A DNA stretch of 37,487 nucleotides from Pelagibacteraceae bacterium AG-325-C10 (GTDB lineage: Bacteria > Pseudomonadota > Alphaproteobacteria > Pelagibacterales > Pelagibacteraceae), in assembly GCA_003282975.1 (NCBI GenBank), contig QBYD01000012.1, positions 1 through 37,487 on the forward strand, given 5' to 3'. Positions 1 to 8,002 of the stretch are shown one piece after another. Position numbers and translations under genes: made by a program. Positions within the stretch are counted from its first letter, which is position 1. Each line of letters starts with the position of its first letter. Under the pieces are notes generated by a model. The model was not told where the DNA came from and searched no databases. It saw nothing but the letters and a program-made list of their open reading frames with translations.

Positions 1-152
1 GCTTGATTTGAATAGGTAACGAGACCCAGGCTAAATACTTTTGATGCTCCACTTATTGAAGTTATTTCTGAAGCAAGCATTCCGCCAGTGCAGGATTCAG
101 CAAAAGCAATTTTTAATTTTTTTTTGGTAAGTATTTTTACAAGGTTTTTCAT
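1..152 (-). CDS. pncC: CinA C-terminal domain / nicotinamide-nucleotide amidohydrolase (PncC), 5' part only
   Basis: The reverse strand reads from an ATG at 152 for 50 codons and runs off the window edge. The visible N-terminus contains AESCTGG at residues 18-24, followed by a stretch ending GLVTYSNQ; both are characteristic of the CinA C-terminal domain, which deamidates nicotinamide mononucleotide in pyridine-nucleotide salvage. There is no room upstream for the N-terminal molybdopterin-binding-like domain of full CinA, so this is the short stand-alone form. Its ATG shares one base with the pgpA stop (TAATG), so it is probably translated together with pgpA and ispDF. The active role is inferred from family membership, since most of the protein lies outside the window. 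Confidence 0.85.
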   Translation of the reverse strand, partial: MKNLVKILTKKKLKIAFAESCTGGMLASEITSISGASKVFSLGLVTYSNQ

Positions 153-655
153 TATAAAATGTAACTTTTTAAAACCATGAAACAAATTAATGATAAGACA
201 ACATAAAATCCAGCACAAACATCATCCATAATCACACCAAAACTGTTTTTATAATTTTTATCAAAATAACTAACTGGAAATGGTTTTACGATGTCAAAGT
301 ACCTGAATAATATGAAACAAACTCCATAAAATATTACTGCTTCATTAGGCTCTTTAACAGTTCCATGTGATACTTCATAAAGGAATATGGGTATTGATTG
401 TCCAATAAATTCATCAATAACTATTTCTCCTGGATCTTTGTTTTCACTATTTTTAGTATGATTTGTGACAGCAATGAACGAATATATAAAAATTATTAAT
501 ATTCCTAAAAGTATAACGTTTGAATTTAAGTTTAAAATATGAAAACAAATGTAAAGAATTATAACAGTAGCTAAAGATCCAAATGTTCCTGGTAGAAATT
601 TTACTTTACCTAGGCCAAGCATAGTAACAAATAAGAAATTAAATGTTTTAATCAT
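152..655 (-). CDS. pgpA: Phosphatidylglycerophosphatase A
   Basis: A 167-residue membrane protein that removes phosphate from phosphatidylglycerophosphate to give phosphatidylglycerol, in the inner membrane. Supporting motifs are GKVKFLPGTFGS near the N-terminus and the acidic IVIDEFIGQ motif at about residue 80, followed by FRYFDIVKPFP and a second acidic patch (IMDDVCAGF) near the C-terminus, all typical of the PgpA family. Several hydrophobic segments fit a 3 to 4 helix protein. The ATG at 655 overlaps the end of ispDF by 8 bases and the stop shares one base with the pncC start, so the three genes look like one operon. Length is normal for the family. Confidence 0.93.
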   Translation of the reverse strand: MIKTFNFLFVTMLGLGKVKFLPGTFGSLATVIILYICFHILNLNSNVILLGILIIFIYSFIAVTNHTKNSENKDPGEIVIDEFIGQSIPIFLYEVSHGTVKEPNEAVIFYGVCFILFRYFDIVKPFPVSYFDKNYKNSFGVIMDDVCAGFYVVLSLICFMVLKSYIL

Positions 656-1754
656 ATTTACAAATAGAAACGACTACTTCACAAGCTATTGCTTTTTCTT
701 TTCCAATTAGACCAAGTTTTTCAACTGTTTTACCTTTTAAATTAATAAGATCTTTATTTAATTTTAACAAATTGGATAATGAACTTATTATTTTTTGCCT
801 ATATTTTGATACTTTGGGTTGTTCGCAAATTAAATTTATATCAAGATTATTTATATAAAAATTACTTTTATCTAAAATTTTAAGAACAGGTTTAAGCATA
901 TTTGGTGATCTAATATTCTTAAATCTATTCTTATTATCTGGAAAAAGTGAACCTATATCTTTTTTTCTAATTGCACCTAGTATTGCATCAATTATTGCAT
1001 GTAAAATTACATCTCCATCCGAGTGACCTTTTAAACCAGAGTGGAAGGGTATTCTAATTCCACCTAAATAAAGTTTCTTTTTCTTAACTAATCTATGTAT
1101 ATCAAAACCAATACCAAAATAAGTTTTTGTATTTTTAATATCTTCTTTAAAAGTAATTTTATCGTTTGTAACTTCACCTTTGATAAATTTAATATTTAAA
1201 TTATTTTCAATAAATAATGTAGCTTCATCTTGAATTTTGTTATTTTGTTTAATTGATAATTCATAAATATCTTTAAATTTAAACGCTTGTGGTGTTTGTG
1301 TTAAAAAAGAATTATCCCTTTTTAAATTAAACAATTGATTTTTAACCTTATATTTTATTGAGTCTTTAGAGTTAATTATAGGCACTGATGCCTTATTCTT
1401 TTTTAATGAATTAATAAGTTTTTTTAAAAGACTAACTGAGAAATTTGGTCTTGCAGCATCATGAATCAAAACATTATTTGGTTTATATTTCTTGACATAT
1501 TTTAAACCTTTTAAAGATGAGTCAGATCTTTCTTTACCACCATTAATAATTATTATATTTTTTGGAAATATATTTTTGATTTGTTTTTTATCATTTGTAA
1601 CTAAAATAATTTTTTTAAATAGTTTTGACTTTACAGCTTTGTCAATGGAATGCTCAAAAAGTGCTTTATTTTTATACTTAATAAATTGTTTTGGTTTAGA
1701 CGAATTAAATCTTTTGCTTTGTCCTGAGGCAAGTATTATAAAATAATTGTTCAT
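648..1754 (-). CDS. ispDF: Bifunctional IspD/IspF (MEP cytidylyltransferase and MECDP synthase)
   Basis: A 368-residue fusion catalysing two non-consecutive steps of the methylerythritol phosphate route to isoprenoids. Residues 1 to about 210 are the IspD nucleotidyltransferase: nucleotide-binding LASGQSKRF at 8-16, KQF at 22-24 and HDAARP at 98-103. Residues from about 213 are IspF: GFDIHRL with the zinc ligands D218 and H220, GHSDGDVILHAIIDAILG with H252, then DIGSLFPD. The fused form is common in Alphaproteobacteria. Its ATG at 1754 is 25 bases from the divergent ntrY ATG, so both promoters must share or overlap coding sequence. It is first in a minus-strand operon with pgpA and pncC. Confidence 0.95.
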   Translation of the reverse strand: MNNYFIILASGQSKRFNSSKPKQFIKYKNKALFEHSIDKAVKSKLFKKIILVTNDKKQIKNIFPKNIIIINGGKERSDSSLKGLKYVKKYKPNNVLIHDAARPNFSVSLLKKLINSLKKNKASVPIINSKDSIKYKVKNQLFNLKRDNSFLTQTPQAFKFKDIYELSIKQNNKIQDEATLFIENNLNIKFIKGEVTNDKITFKEDIKNTKTYFGIGFDIHRLVKKKKLYLGGIRIPFHSGLKGHSDGDVILHAIIDAILGAIRKKDIGSLFPDNKNRFKNIRSPNMLKPVLKILDKSNFYINNLDINLICEQPKVSKYRQKIISSLSNLLKLNKDLINLKGKTVEKLGLIGKEKAIACEVVVSICKYD

Positions 1755-1779
1755 TATTTATGGTGATTATTTATTAAAA

Positions 1780-3561
1780 ATGCACGAATTTATCAAAAAA
1801 AATATATATTTAATATTTCTTTTTATTATCACATTTTCAATAGGTTTTTTAACCTTTTTAACTTTTATTGATAAAGGATACATCGAGTTATCAGATGATA
1901 ATTTGCAACTATTATTAATTTTAAATATTTTTTTACTTTTTTTGCTTTTTGTATTCATTTTTTTAGAAATAAAAAAAGCTATTAAAAATGATATTGATAA
2001 AGATGGCCTAAATTCAAATAAAAAATATATTACTTATTTTGCATTATTTACTCTTATACCTTCACTTTTAATATCAATATTTTCATTGTTTTTATTTTCA
2101 TTTGCCTTAGAAAAATATTTTGACAAAAAAGTAACAACAGTTGTTAATAACTCATATCAATTGGCAAAAGATTATGTCGAAGAAGTAAGAAATAAAATTC
2201 AATCAGAAATAGTACTAGTAGCTTTTGATATTAATAAAAGTAAAAAATTTTTAAACAATAATGTTAATGAATATAAAAGATTTTTAAATACCCAAAAGAT
2301 TATTAGAGGTGTAGATGAAATACACATTATTGATGTTAATAAAAAATTATTATTTACAACTCTTGATGAAGATGAGCCTTATATAGCTCCAGTTGATAAA
2401 GCCTTAAATCTTGTTCTTGATGATGATCGTCCATTAAAGATTATTAATGCATTAGAAAATCGATCTGCTGCAATAATGCGTTTACAAAACTTTGAAGATA
2501 GATTTTTATATGTTGTTAAATATTTAGATAAAGATATTTCGCGTTATTTAATTGAGTCACAAGAGGCTATCAATTTTTATTATACTGTAGAGGAAAAAAG
2601 CACTGGCATCAAAATTTCATTTGCAATAATATATATAATTGTAGTTTCACTTTTATTGTTTATTTCTATTTCTATAGCAATTCGTTTTTCTTCAAGATTT
2701 TTTAGATCAATTAATAATCTTATATTAGCATCATCATCAATTGGTGAAGGTGATTTAAATACTAAAGTTCCTGAGTTAAAAACTGATAAAGATTTAGAAA
2801 TTTTAAATAAGAATTTTAATCAAATGATTGATAAATTAAAAAATCAGCAAGAAAAACTAATAATTAATGAAAGACATGAAGCATGGGGTAATTTAGCACG
2901 AAAGTTAGCTCATGAAATCAAAAATCCATTAACACCAATTCAATTAACAATTGATAGATTAAAAAGCAAATACTCATCTCAATTAAATGAAAATGATAAT
3001 GAGAATTTTAAAGAAAATCTTCAGATTATAAATAATCAAATTAAACAAATTGAAAAATTAGTAAATGAATTCTCTGATTTTGCAAGAATGCCTAAGCCTA
3101 TATTTCAAAATAATGATTTAGTTTCTTTGATGAATGATAATATTAAATTACTTCAAGAGTTAGATAGCTCTATCAATATAAAGTTTATAGATAATAATCA
3201 AAAAATATTATTTAATTGTGATAAGGAGCAATTAAGCAGGGTTTTTTTTAATTTAATAAAGAATTCTATTGAAAGTATTCATCAAAAGTCAGAAAAAGTG
3301 AGTAATTTTAACAAGTTTATATCTATTGAACTAAATCAATCCGATGATCATATAAGCTTAATTATTGATGATACTGGAATAGGATTTAAAGATTTGGACA
3401 CAGATATAAAAAATATTTTAAACCCTTACTTCACAACAAAACAAAAAGGTACTGGACTTGGATTGTCAATTGTAAATAAAATAATAAATGATCATAATGG
3501 TAATATTGAATTTGTATCCAAAAATGAAGGTGCAAAAATAAAAATTATATTCTTAAGATAA
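1780..3561 (+). CDS. ntrY: NtrY-type membrane sensor histidine kinase
   Basis: A 593-residue kinase counted from the ATG at 1780. An in-frame TTG at 1747 is possible but would run into ispDF and add an unlikely leader. Two hydrophobic helices lie at about 9-30 and 45-63, a third at about 84-110, then a periplasmic stretch and a helix at about 280-300. A HAMP-like linker (SIGEGDLNTKVPEL) follows. The phosphoacceptor is H378 in KLAHEIKNPLTPIQ, with an ATPase domain carrying NLIKNSIES, DDTGIGF and KGTGLGLSIV. In Alphaproteobacteria NtrY pairs with NtrX and affects nitrogen metabolism and redox or envelope functions. The stop shares one base with the ntrX start, so the pair is translationally coupled. 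Confidence 0.92.
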   Translation: MHEFIKKNIYLIFLFIITFSIGFLTFLTFIDKGYIELSDDNLQLLLILNIFLLFLLFVFIFLEIKKAIKNDIDKDGLNSNKKYITYFALFTLIPSLLISIFSLFLFSFALEKYFDKKVTTVVNNSYQLAKDYVEEVRNKIQSEIVLVAFDINKSKKFLNNNVNEYKRFLNTQKIIRGVDEIHIIDVNKKLLFTTLDEDEPYIAPVDKALNLVLDDDRPLKIINALENRSAAIMRLQNFEDRFLYVVKYLDKDISRYLIESQEAINFYYTVEEKSTGIKISFAIIYIIVVSLLLFISISIAIRFSSRFFRSINNLILASSSIGEGDLNTKVPELKTDKDLEILNKNFNQMIDKLKNQQEKLIINERHEAWGNLARKLAHEIKNPLTPIQLTIDRLKSKYSSQLNENDNENFKENLQIINNQIKQIEKLVNEFSDFARMPKPIFQNNDLVSLMNDNIKLLQELDSSINIKFIDNNQKILFNCDKEQLSRVFFNLIKNSIESIHQKSEKVSNFNKFISIELNQSDDHISLIIDDTGIGFKDLDTDIKNILNPYFTTKQKGTGLGLSIVNKIINDHNGNIEFVSKNEGAKIKIIFLR

Positions 3562-4916
3562 TGAATACAGAAATTCTAATAGTTGATGACAACACTGATA
3601 TTCGAAATATCATTAATGAATTAATTATAGATGCTGGTTATAAAACAAGAATAGCTGCAAACTATAATCAGGCATTAACTGAAATTGATAAAAAATTACC
3701 TGATGTTGCAATTCTAGATGTTAAATTAGATAAAGGAGATAATGATGGCATTGAACTTTTATCTCATATTAAAACTAAAGATAAAGATGTGCCGGTTATA
3801 ATGATTTCTGGACATGCAAATATGGAAATGGCCATTAAGTCTTTACACTATGGAGCTTTTGAGTTTATTGAAAAGCCTTTTGATAAGGAAAGATTGTTAA
3901 ACTTTGTAAGTCGTGCAGTTGAAAATTTTAATTTAAGAAAACAAAATAAAGAATATGAGACCAAATTATTTTCATCATATGATTTAATTGGAGATAGTAA
4001 AAATACAAAGAATATAATTGAACAAATTAAGAAAATATCTTTAACTGAGAGTAGAGTTTTTATAAATGGTCCTTCAGGATCTGGTAAAGAATTAGTAGCA
4101 AGAAAAATTCACAAAAATTCATCAAGAAATAAAAATCCTTTTGTAATATTAAATGGAGCTTTACTTGACTCAAATAAATATGAACTCGAACTTTTCGGTG
4201 AAGAAAAAGATAATGGATCTATCTCCTATGGTGCTCTTGAAAAAGCAAACAAAGGTACTCTTCTTATTGATCAGATTTCTGAAATTCCATTAGACATCCA
4301 GTCAAAAATTTTAAGAGTTTTAACAGATCAAAAATTTAAAAGAGTAAATGGTAGTAGTGATATTACTGTTGATGTAAGATTAATTTGTTCTACCAGCAAA
4401 GATCTAAAAAAAGAAATTCAAATCGGAAATTTCAGAGAAGATTTGTTCCATAGAATTAATGTTTTTGAAATTAATATAGAACCTTTATGTCAAAGAATTT
4501 CTGATATTCCATTTCTAATAAAATATTTTTCAAAAAAAATTGCTCAAAATTATAATATTAAAGAGTTGAATATTGATGATAACAATAGCTACATTTTAAA
4601 TCATGATTGGAAAGGAAATGTTAGAGAATTACGAAATCTTATTGAAAGGATTGCAATTTTACAACCAGATACAAATGAAAAAATTTCTAATATCATCAAA
4701 GAGTCATTAAAAAATGATAATTTTAAAGATAATATTTCAGAAAATAGCCTATCTGTGCCATTAAAAGAAGCTAGAGAAAAGTTTGAAAAAGAGTATTTAA
4801 CTATCCAACTTAAAAAATTTAAAGGAAATATTTCAAAAACAGCAAACTTTGTTGGTATGGAAAGAAGTGCTTTGCATAGGAAATTAAAAGGCTTGGGAAT
4901 AAAAGAATTTAATTAA
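3561..4916 (+). CDS. ntrX: NtrX-type response regulator, AAA+ domain without GAFTGA loop
   Basis: A 451-residue regulator with the NtrC-family three-domain layout. The receiver domain spans residues 1-120, with acidic pocket D9/D10, phosphoacceptor D53 and K105. The AAA+ domain spans about 140-375, with Walker A GPSGSGK at 170-176. The C-terminal Fis-type helix-turn-helix includes NISKTANFVGMERSALHRKL. Two departures from the family are visible. The GAFTGA loop that contacts sigma-54 is absent: ELFGEEKDNGSISYGALEKA stands where ELFGHEKGAFTGA is expected. The Walker B acidic pair reads D237-Q238 instead of D-E. Lack of GAFTGA fits a regulator not dependent on sigma-54. It probably works through ordinary sigma-70 promoters or as a repressor; this is inference. 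Confidence 0.9.
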   Translation: MNTEILIVDDNTDIRNIINELIIDAGYKTRIAANYNQALTEIDKKLPDVAILDVKLDKGDNDGIELLSHIKTKDKDVPVIMISGHANMEMAIKSLHYGAFEFIEKPFDKERLLNFVSRAVENFNLRKQNKEYETKLFSSYDLIGDSKNTKNIIEQIKKISLTESRVFINGPSGSGKELVARKIHKNSSRNKNPFVILNGALLDSNKYELELFGEEKDNGSISYGALEKANKGTLLIDQISEIPLDIQSKILRVLTDQKFKRVNGSSDITVDVRLICSTSKDLKKEIQIGNFREDLFHRINVFEINIEPLCQRISDIPFLIKYFSKKIAQNYNIKELNIDDNNSYILNHDWKGNVRELRNLIERIAILQPDTNEKISNIIKESLKNDNFKDNISENSLSVPLKEAREKFEKEYLTIQLKKFKGNISKTANFVGMERSALHRKLKGLGIKEFN

Positions 4917-4917
4917 G

Positions 4918-6309
4918 ATGAATATAATCATTTGTGGTGCTGGAAGAGTGGGTTTCACTATAGCTAAACAGCTAAGTGAACAAGGTCATTCTATTACTGT
5001 AATTGACCAATCAAGCGATGATATTCAGAAAATTGATGATTCATTAGATGTAAAAGCAATTGTTGGAAAAGCCACATATCCATCTATTCTTGAAAAAGCG
5101 GATGCGACTGAAGCTGATATGATTATTGCTGTTACCCGTAATGATGAAATAAATATGCTTATCTGTCAAATAGCATTTTCTATTTTTAAGATACCAAAAA
5201 AAATTGCAAGAATAAGATCTCAAGATTATCTAAATCCAAAATTTACAAGGGTTTATAATAAAGAAAATTTACCTATAGATGTTATTATTTCACCGGAACT
5301 TGAAATAGCAAATTCTATACAAAGAAAATTAGAAGCCCCAGGGGCGTTAGATAGTGTTCCCTTTGCCGAAAATAAAATAAGATTATTAGAAATTCAAATT
5401 AATGAAAATTGTAAATTAATAAATTTTAAGCTAAATGAACTTACAAAAAAATATCCAGAGCTAGATGCAAATATAATAGGAATTATAAGAGGAGATAAAT
5501 TTCTAATTCCAAAAAAAAATGATGATATACAACAAAATGATAAGATTTATGTAATCATAAATTCTGCACAAATGTCTCAAACATTAGAAGCATTTGGTCA
5601 TAATGAGAAAATATCTAAAAAAATATTAATAGTTGGTGGTGGAAATATTGGATTTAATTTAGCTAAAAATCTTGAGGATACTTTAGACTCAGCAAGAGTT
5701 AAAATTGTTGAAAAAAGTAAAGATCGATCAGAATTTTTAGCAAATGAACTTAATAACACAATAATAATTAATGGTGATGGGTTAGATGAAGAAGTTTTAT
5801 TAGAGGCAAATTTAGAAGAAGCAGAAACTGTTCTTGCATTAACTAACGATGATGAAGATAATTTAATGGTAAGCGTTCTTGTTGAAAAATTTGCAAAAGA
5901 AGACAAGAAAACTGATGAAAAGAGAACAATGGCATTAATAAATAAACCTAATTACTCATTGTTACAAAATTCACTTAAAATTGATGATCTAATTGATCCA
6001 AGAATGAATACAGTTTCAAGCATTTTAAAACATATTCATAAAGGTACTATAGAAACAGCTTATACTATTCTTAATGGTGAGTATGAAGTAATTGAAGCTG
6101 AAGTTATAGAAACATCAGAATTGATAAATAAAGAGCTTAAGAATTCTAATTTACCAGAAGAAATAAGAATTGGAGCAGTTTTACGTGATCAAAAAGTAAT
6201 TATACCTAGATCGAATTTTGTTTTTCAAAAAGATGATAAAGTGGTTTTTTTAGCCAAAAAAGAGTCAATTTCTGTAGTAGAGAATATATTTAGAATAAGT
6301 TCTATTTAA
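4918..6309 (+). CDS. trkA: Trk potassium uptake protein TrkA (NAD-binding gating subunit)
   Basis: A 463-residue cytoplasmic peripheral protein that gates the TrkH potassium channel in response to nucleotides. It contains two tandem KTN/RCK units. The first Rossmann motif is IICGAGRVGFTIAKQL at residues 3-18, with D32 expected to hold the adenine ribose (VIDQSSDD). The second is ILIVGGGNIGFNLAKNL from about residue 238. Each unit is followed by a TrkA-C-like segment; the last one includes DLIDPRMNTVSSILKHI and RIGAVLRDQKVIIPR. Length matches the family. It starts 1 base after the ntrX stop and 4 bases before trkH, giving an ntrYX-trkAH transcription unit, a recurrent neighbourhood in Alphaproteobacteria. 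Confidence 0.95.
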   Translation: MNIIICGAGRVGFTIAKQLSEQGHSITVIDQSSDDIQKIDDSLDVKAIVGKATYPSILEKADATEADMIIAVTRNDEINMLICQIAFSIFKIPKKIARIRSQDYLNPKFTRVYNKENLPIDVIISPELEIANSIQRKLEAPGALDSVPFAENKIRLLEIQINENCKLINFKLNELTKKYPELDANIIGIIRGDKFLIPKKNDDIQQNDKIYVIINSAQMSQTLEAFGHNEKISKKILIVGGGNIGFNLAKNLEDTLDSARVKIVEKSKDRSEFLANELNNTIIINGDGLDEEVLLEANLEEAETVLALTNDDEDNLMVSVLVEKFAKEDKKTDEKRTMALINKPNYSLLQNSLKIDDLIDPRMNTVSSILKHIHKGTIETAYTILNGEYEVIEAEVIETSELINKELKNSNLPEEIRIGAVLRDQKVIIPRSNFVFQKDDKVVFLAKKESISVVENIFRISSI

Positions 6310-6313
6310 ATAA

Positions 6314-7720
6314 ATGTCCTTGTTCAGAGTAAAATATTTAAGTTTTTTTTTTGGATTAGTTTCTATCTTTTCTTTTTTCAATATTATTTATTCTTACTAT
6401 TTTAATTTATATCTTAATTTAAATACCTATTATTTCAGTTTAGTTCCATCAACATTAATAGCTTTATTATTTTATAAATTAAAATCTAATGAAAGTAAGC
6501 CAAATATATTTGAAAAAATATTAACTGTTTTTTTAGGCTATATATTAATACCATTTGTTTTATCACTACCATTTTATTTTAGTATTTATAACTTAACTTT
6601 TTTAAATTCATTATTTGAGTCAGTTTCAGGATTTACTTCAACAGGTTTTACAATATTTGATAACATTAAGCATATTGATCAAGGATTGATCTTATGGAGA
6701 TCTTCCATTCAATGGATAGGTGGTTTATATTTTTTATTCTCTATTGTTTTTTTAATAGATATTTATGATGATAGTTTAAAAAAATCTCTTACTAATTTTT
6801 TATCATTTAACAGTTCTGAAGTTTTAAAACAAACAGTTAAAATTTTTCTACTTTACTCATCAATTACAATATCAATTTTTTTAATGTTAAATATCTTTGG
6901 TATTAGATCTTTCAATTCATTAAACTTAGCAATGACAATAATCTCATCAGGTGGTTTTTTGCCTGTAAATCAATTATCAACAATTTTAATTAGTGATACT
7001 CAAATAATTATTTTTTCACTCTTAATGCTTGTCTCTTTTTTTAGTATATTTTTTATCTATAATTTAGTTTTTTTACGAAATAAAAATCTAAATTTTTTTT
7101 ATGAAGACATGCATTTATTTTTATATTTTATTTTAGTTGTTACAATTTTTTTTATTTTTTTTAGCTTTGATAACAAATTTACTTATAGTTTTTTATCTTT
7201 GGTAAGTAGTATTTCCAATATTGGTATTTCTTTAAATATAGATCAATCAGAATTAAATTTTGTATATTTAATATTAGTCATTATAGGTGGATCTTTCTTT
7301 TCAACCAGTTCAGGATTAAGATTTTTAAAGATATACTCATTAACTAAATATTCTTTCAATCAAATATTATCTTTTAGTAAACCTAAAAATATTTTTATGA
7401 ATAAATTAATGTTTTCTAAGATAAACTTTGATTTTAAAGAAATTAATAAATATTTTCTAACTATAATAATATTTATAATTTCATTGTTCGTACTTATTTC
7501 GCTTTTAACCATTAGTGGTATTAATTTCGAAAAATCTTTTAAATTGGCAATATTAACTTTAATGAATACAGTTAATTCATCATCATATGGAATAAGTAAT
7601 TTTGATTTTCAAAATTTACATTTTTTAACTAAATATTTTCTAGTATTTTTTATGATAATAGGAAGAGTTGAACTTTTATCTTTATTACTATTATCAAAAA
7701 AATTTCTTTTTAAATATTAA
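6314..7720 (+). CDS. trkH: Trk potassium uptake protein TrkH (channel subunit)
   Basis: A 468-residue, very hydrophobic membrane protein carrying the potassium pathway. The four pore-loop repeats of the SKT superfamily can be picked out: VSGFTSTGFTIF at about 101-113, MTIISSGGFLP at about 207-217, SSISNIGISLN near 297-307 and TVNSSSYGISNF near 422-433. The later loops are less glycine-rich than in well-studied relatives, as often seen in the asymmetric family. No ribosome-binding site is obvious; the ATG at 6314 lies 4 bases after the trkA stop. Its coding sequence is among the most AT-rich in the window, with runs of Phe, Ile and Leu codons. It pairs with TrkA. Confidence 0.9.
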   Translation: MSLFRVKYLSFFFGLVSIFSFFNIIYSYYFNLYLNLNTYYFSLVPSTLIALLFYKLKSNESKPNIFEKILTVFLGYILIPFVLSLPFYFSIYNLTFLNSLFESVSGFTSTGFTIFDNIKHIDQGLILWRSSIQWIGGLYFLFSIVFLIDIYDDSLKKSLTNFLSFNSSEVLKQTVKIFLLYSSITISIFLMLNIFGIRSFNSLNLAMTIISSGGFLPVNQLSTILISDTQIIIFSLLMLVSFFSIFFIYNLVFLRNKNLNFFYEDMHLFLYFILVVTIFFIFFSFDNKFTYSFLSLVSSISNIGISLNIDQSELNFVYLILVIIGGSFFSTSSGLRFLKIYSLTKYSFNQILSFSKPKNIFMNKLMFSKINFDFKEINKYFLTIIIFIISLFVLISLLTISGINFEKSFKLAILTLMNTVNSSSYGISNFDFQNLHFLTKYFLVFFMIIGRVELLSLLLLSKKFLFKY

Positions 7721-7754
7721 TTAAGTATTATATATGTATTAGCAATTGATTAAT

Positions 7755-7831
7755 GCGCCCTTAGCTCAGCTGGATAGAGCATCGGTTTTCTAAACCGAGG
7801 GTCGGAGGTTCGAATCCTCCAGGGCGCGCCA
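7755..7831 (+). tRNA. tRNA-Arg (anticodon TCT)
   Basis: A 77-base cloverleaf. The acceptor stem pairs GCGCCCT (7755-7761) with AGGGCGC (7821-7827), followed by an unpaired G and an encoded CCA (7829-7831). The D arm carries AGCTCAGCTGGATAGAGC. The anticodon stem TCGGT/ACCGA encloses loop TTTCTAA, giving anticodon TCT, which reads AGA, the dominant arginine codon in this AT-rich genome. The T arm has GGTTCGAATCC. It lies between trkH and the amino-acid binding protein gene, in the same direction. Confidence 0.97.
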
Positions 7832-7893
7832 CTAACAATATATATTCACTTTACTTTTTCTCATACCACATATAGTTAAAACAATTCTAAAAA

Positions 7894-7912
7894 GATCAAT
7901 TTTTCTTTGATC
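7894..7912 (+). repeat. Short inverted repeat downstream of tRNA-Arg
   Basis: GATCAA (7894-7899) and TTGATC (7907-7912) form a perfect 6-bp stem with a 7-base loop, followed by GATTTTAG. The position after tRNA-Arg suggests a weak terminator or processing signal, but the T tract is short. It could equally belong to the leader of the following binding-protein gene. Confidence 0.4.
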
Positions 7913-7941
7913 GATTTTAGATAATGATAGAAGATTATTCT

Positions 7942-7980
7942 AATTCAAAATTATTTTTTGAATTATTTGTTAACAAATAA
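7942..7980 (+). promoter_or_regulatory. Two adjacent palindromes in the leader of the amino-acid binding protein gene
   Basis: A 9-bp perfect stem, AATTCAAAA (7942-7950) with TTTTGAATT (7956-7964) around a TTATT loop, runs directly into a perfect 18-base palindrome, TTATTTGTTAACAAATAA (7963-7980). The two share two bases, and the second ends 11 bases before the AAGGAAG ribosome-binding site of the next gene (start 8003). They may be RNA hairpins stabilising a highly expressed message, or an operator for a dimeric regulator; the sequence does not decide which. Confidence 0.55.
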
Positions 7981-8002
7981 ATACAAACAAAAAGGAAGAA
8001 TA

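Noticed and set aside
1747-1779. TTG start for ntrY
   Set aside because: It overlaps the start of ispDF and adds 11 residues not needed for the first membrane helix; the ATG at 1780 is preferred.
7958-8002. Upstream TTG extension of the amino-acid binding protein
   Set aside because: It would start inside a palindrome, has no ribosome-binding site, and would put a polar leader before a clean signal peptide.
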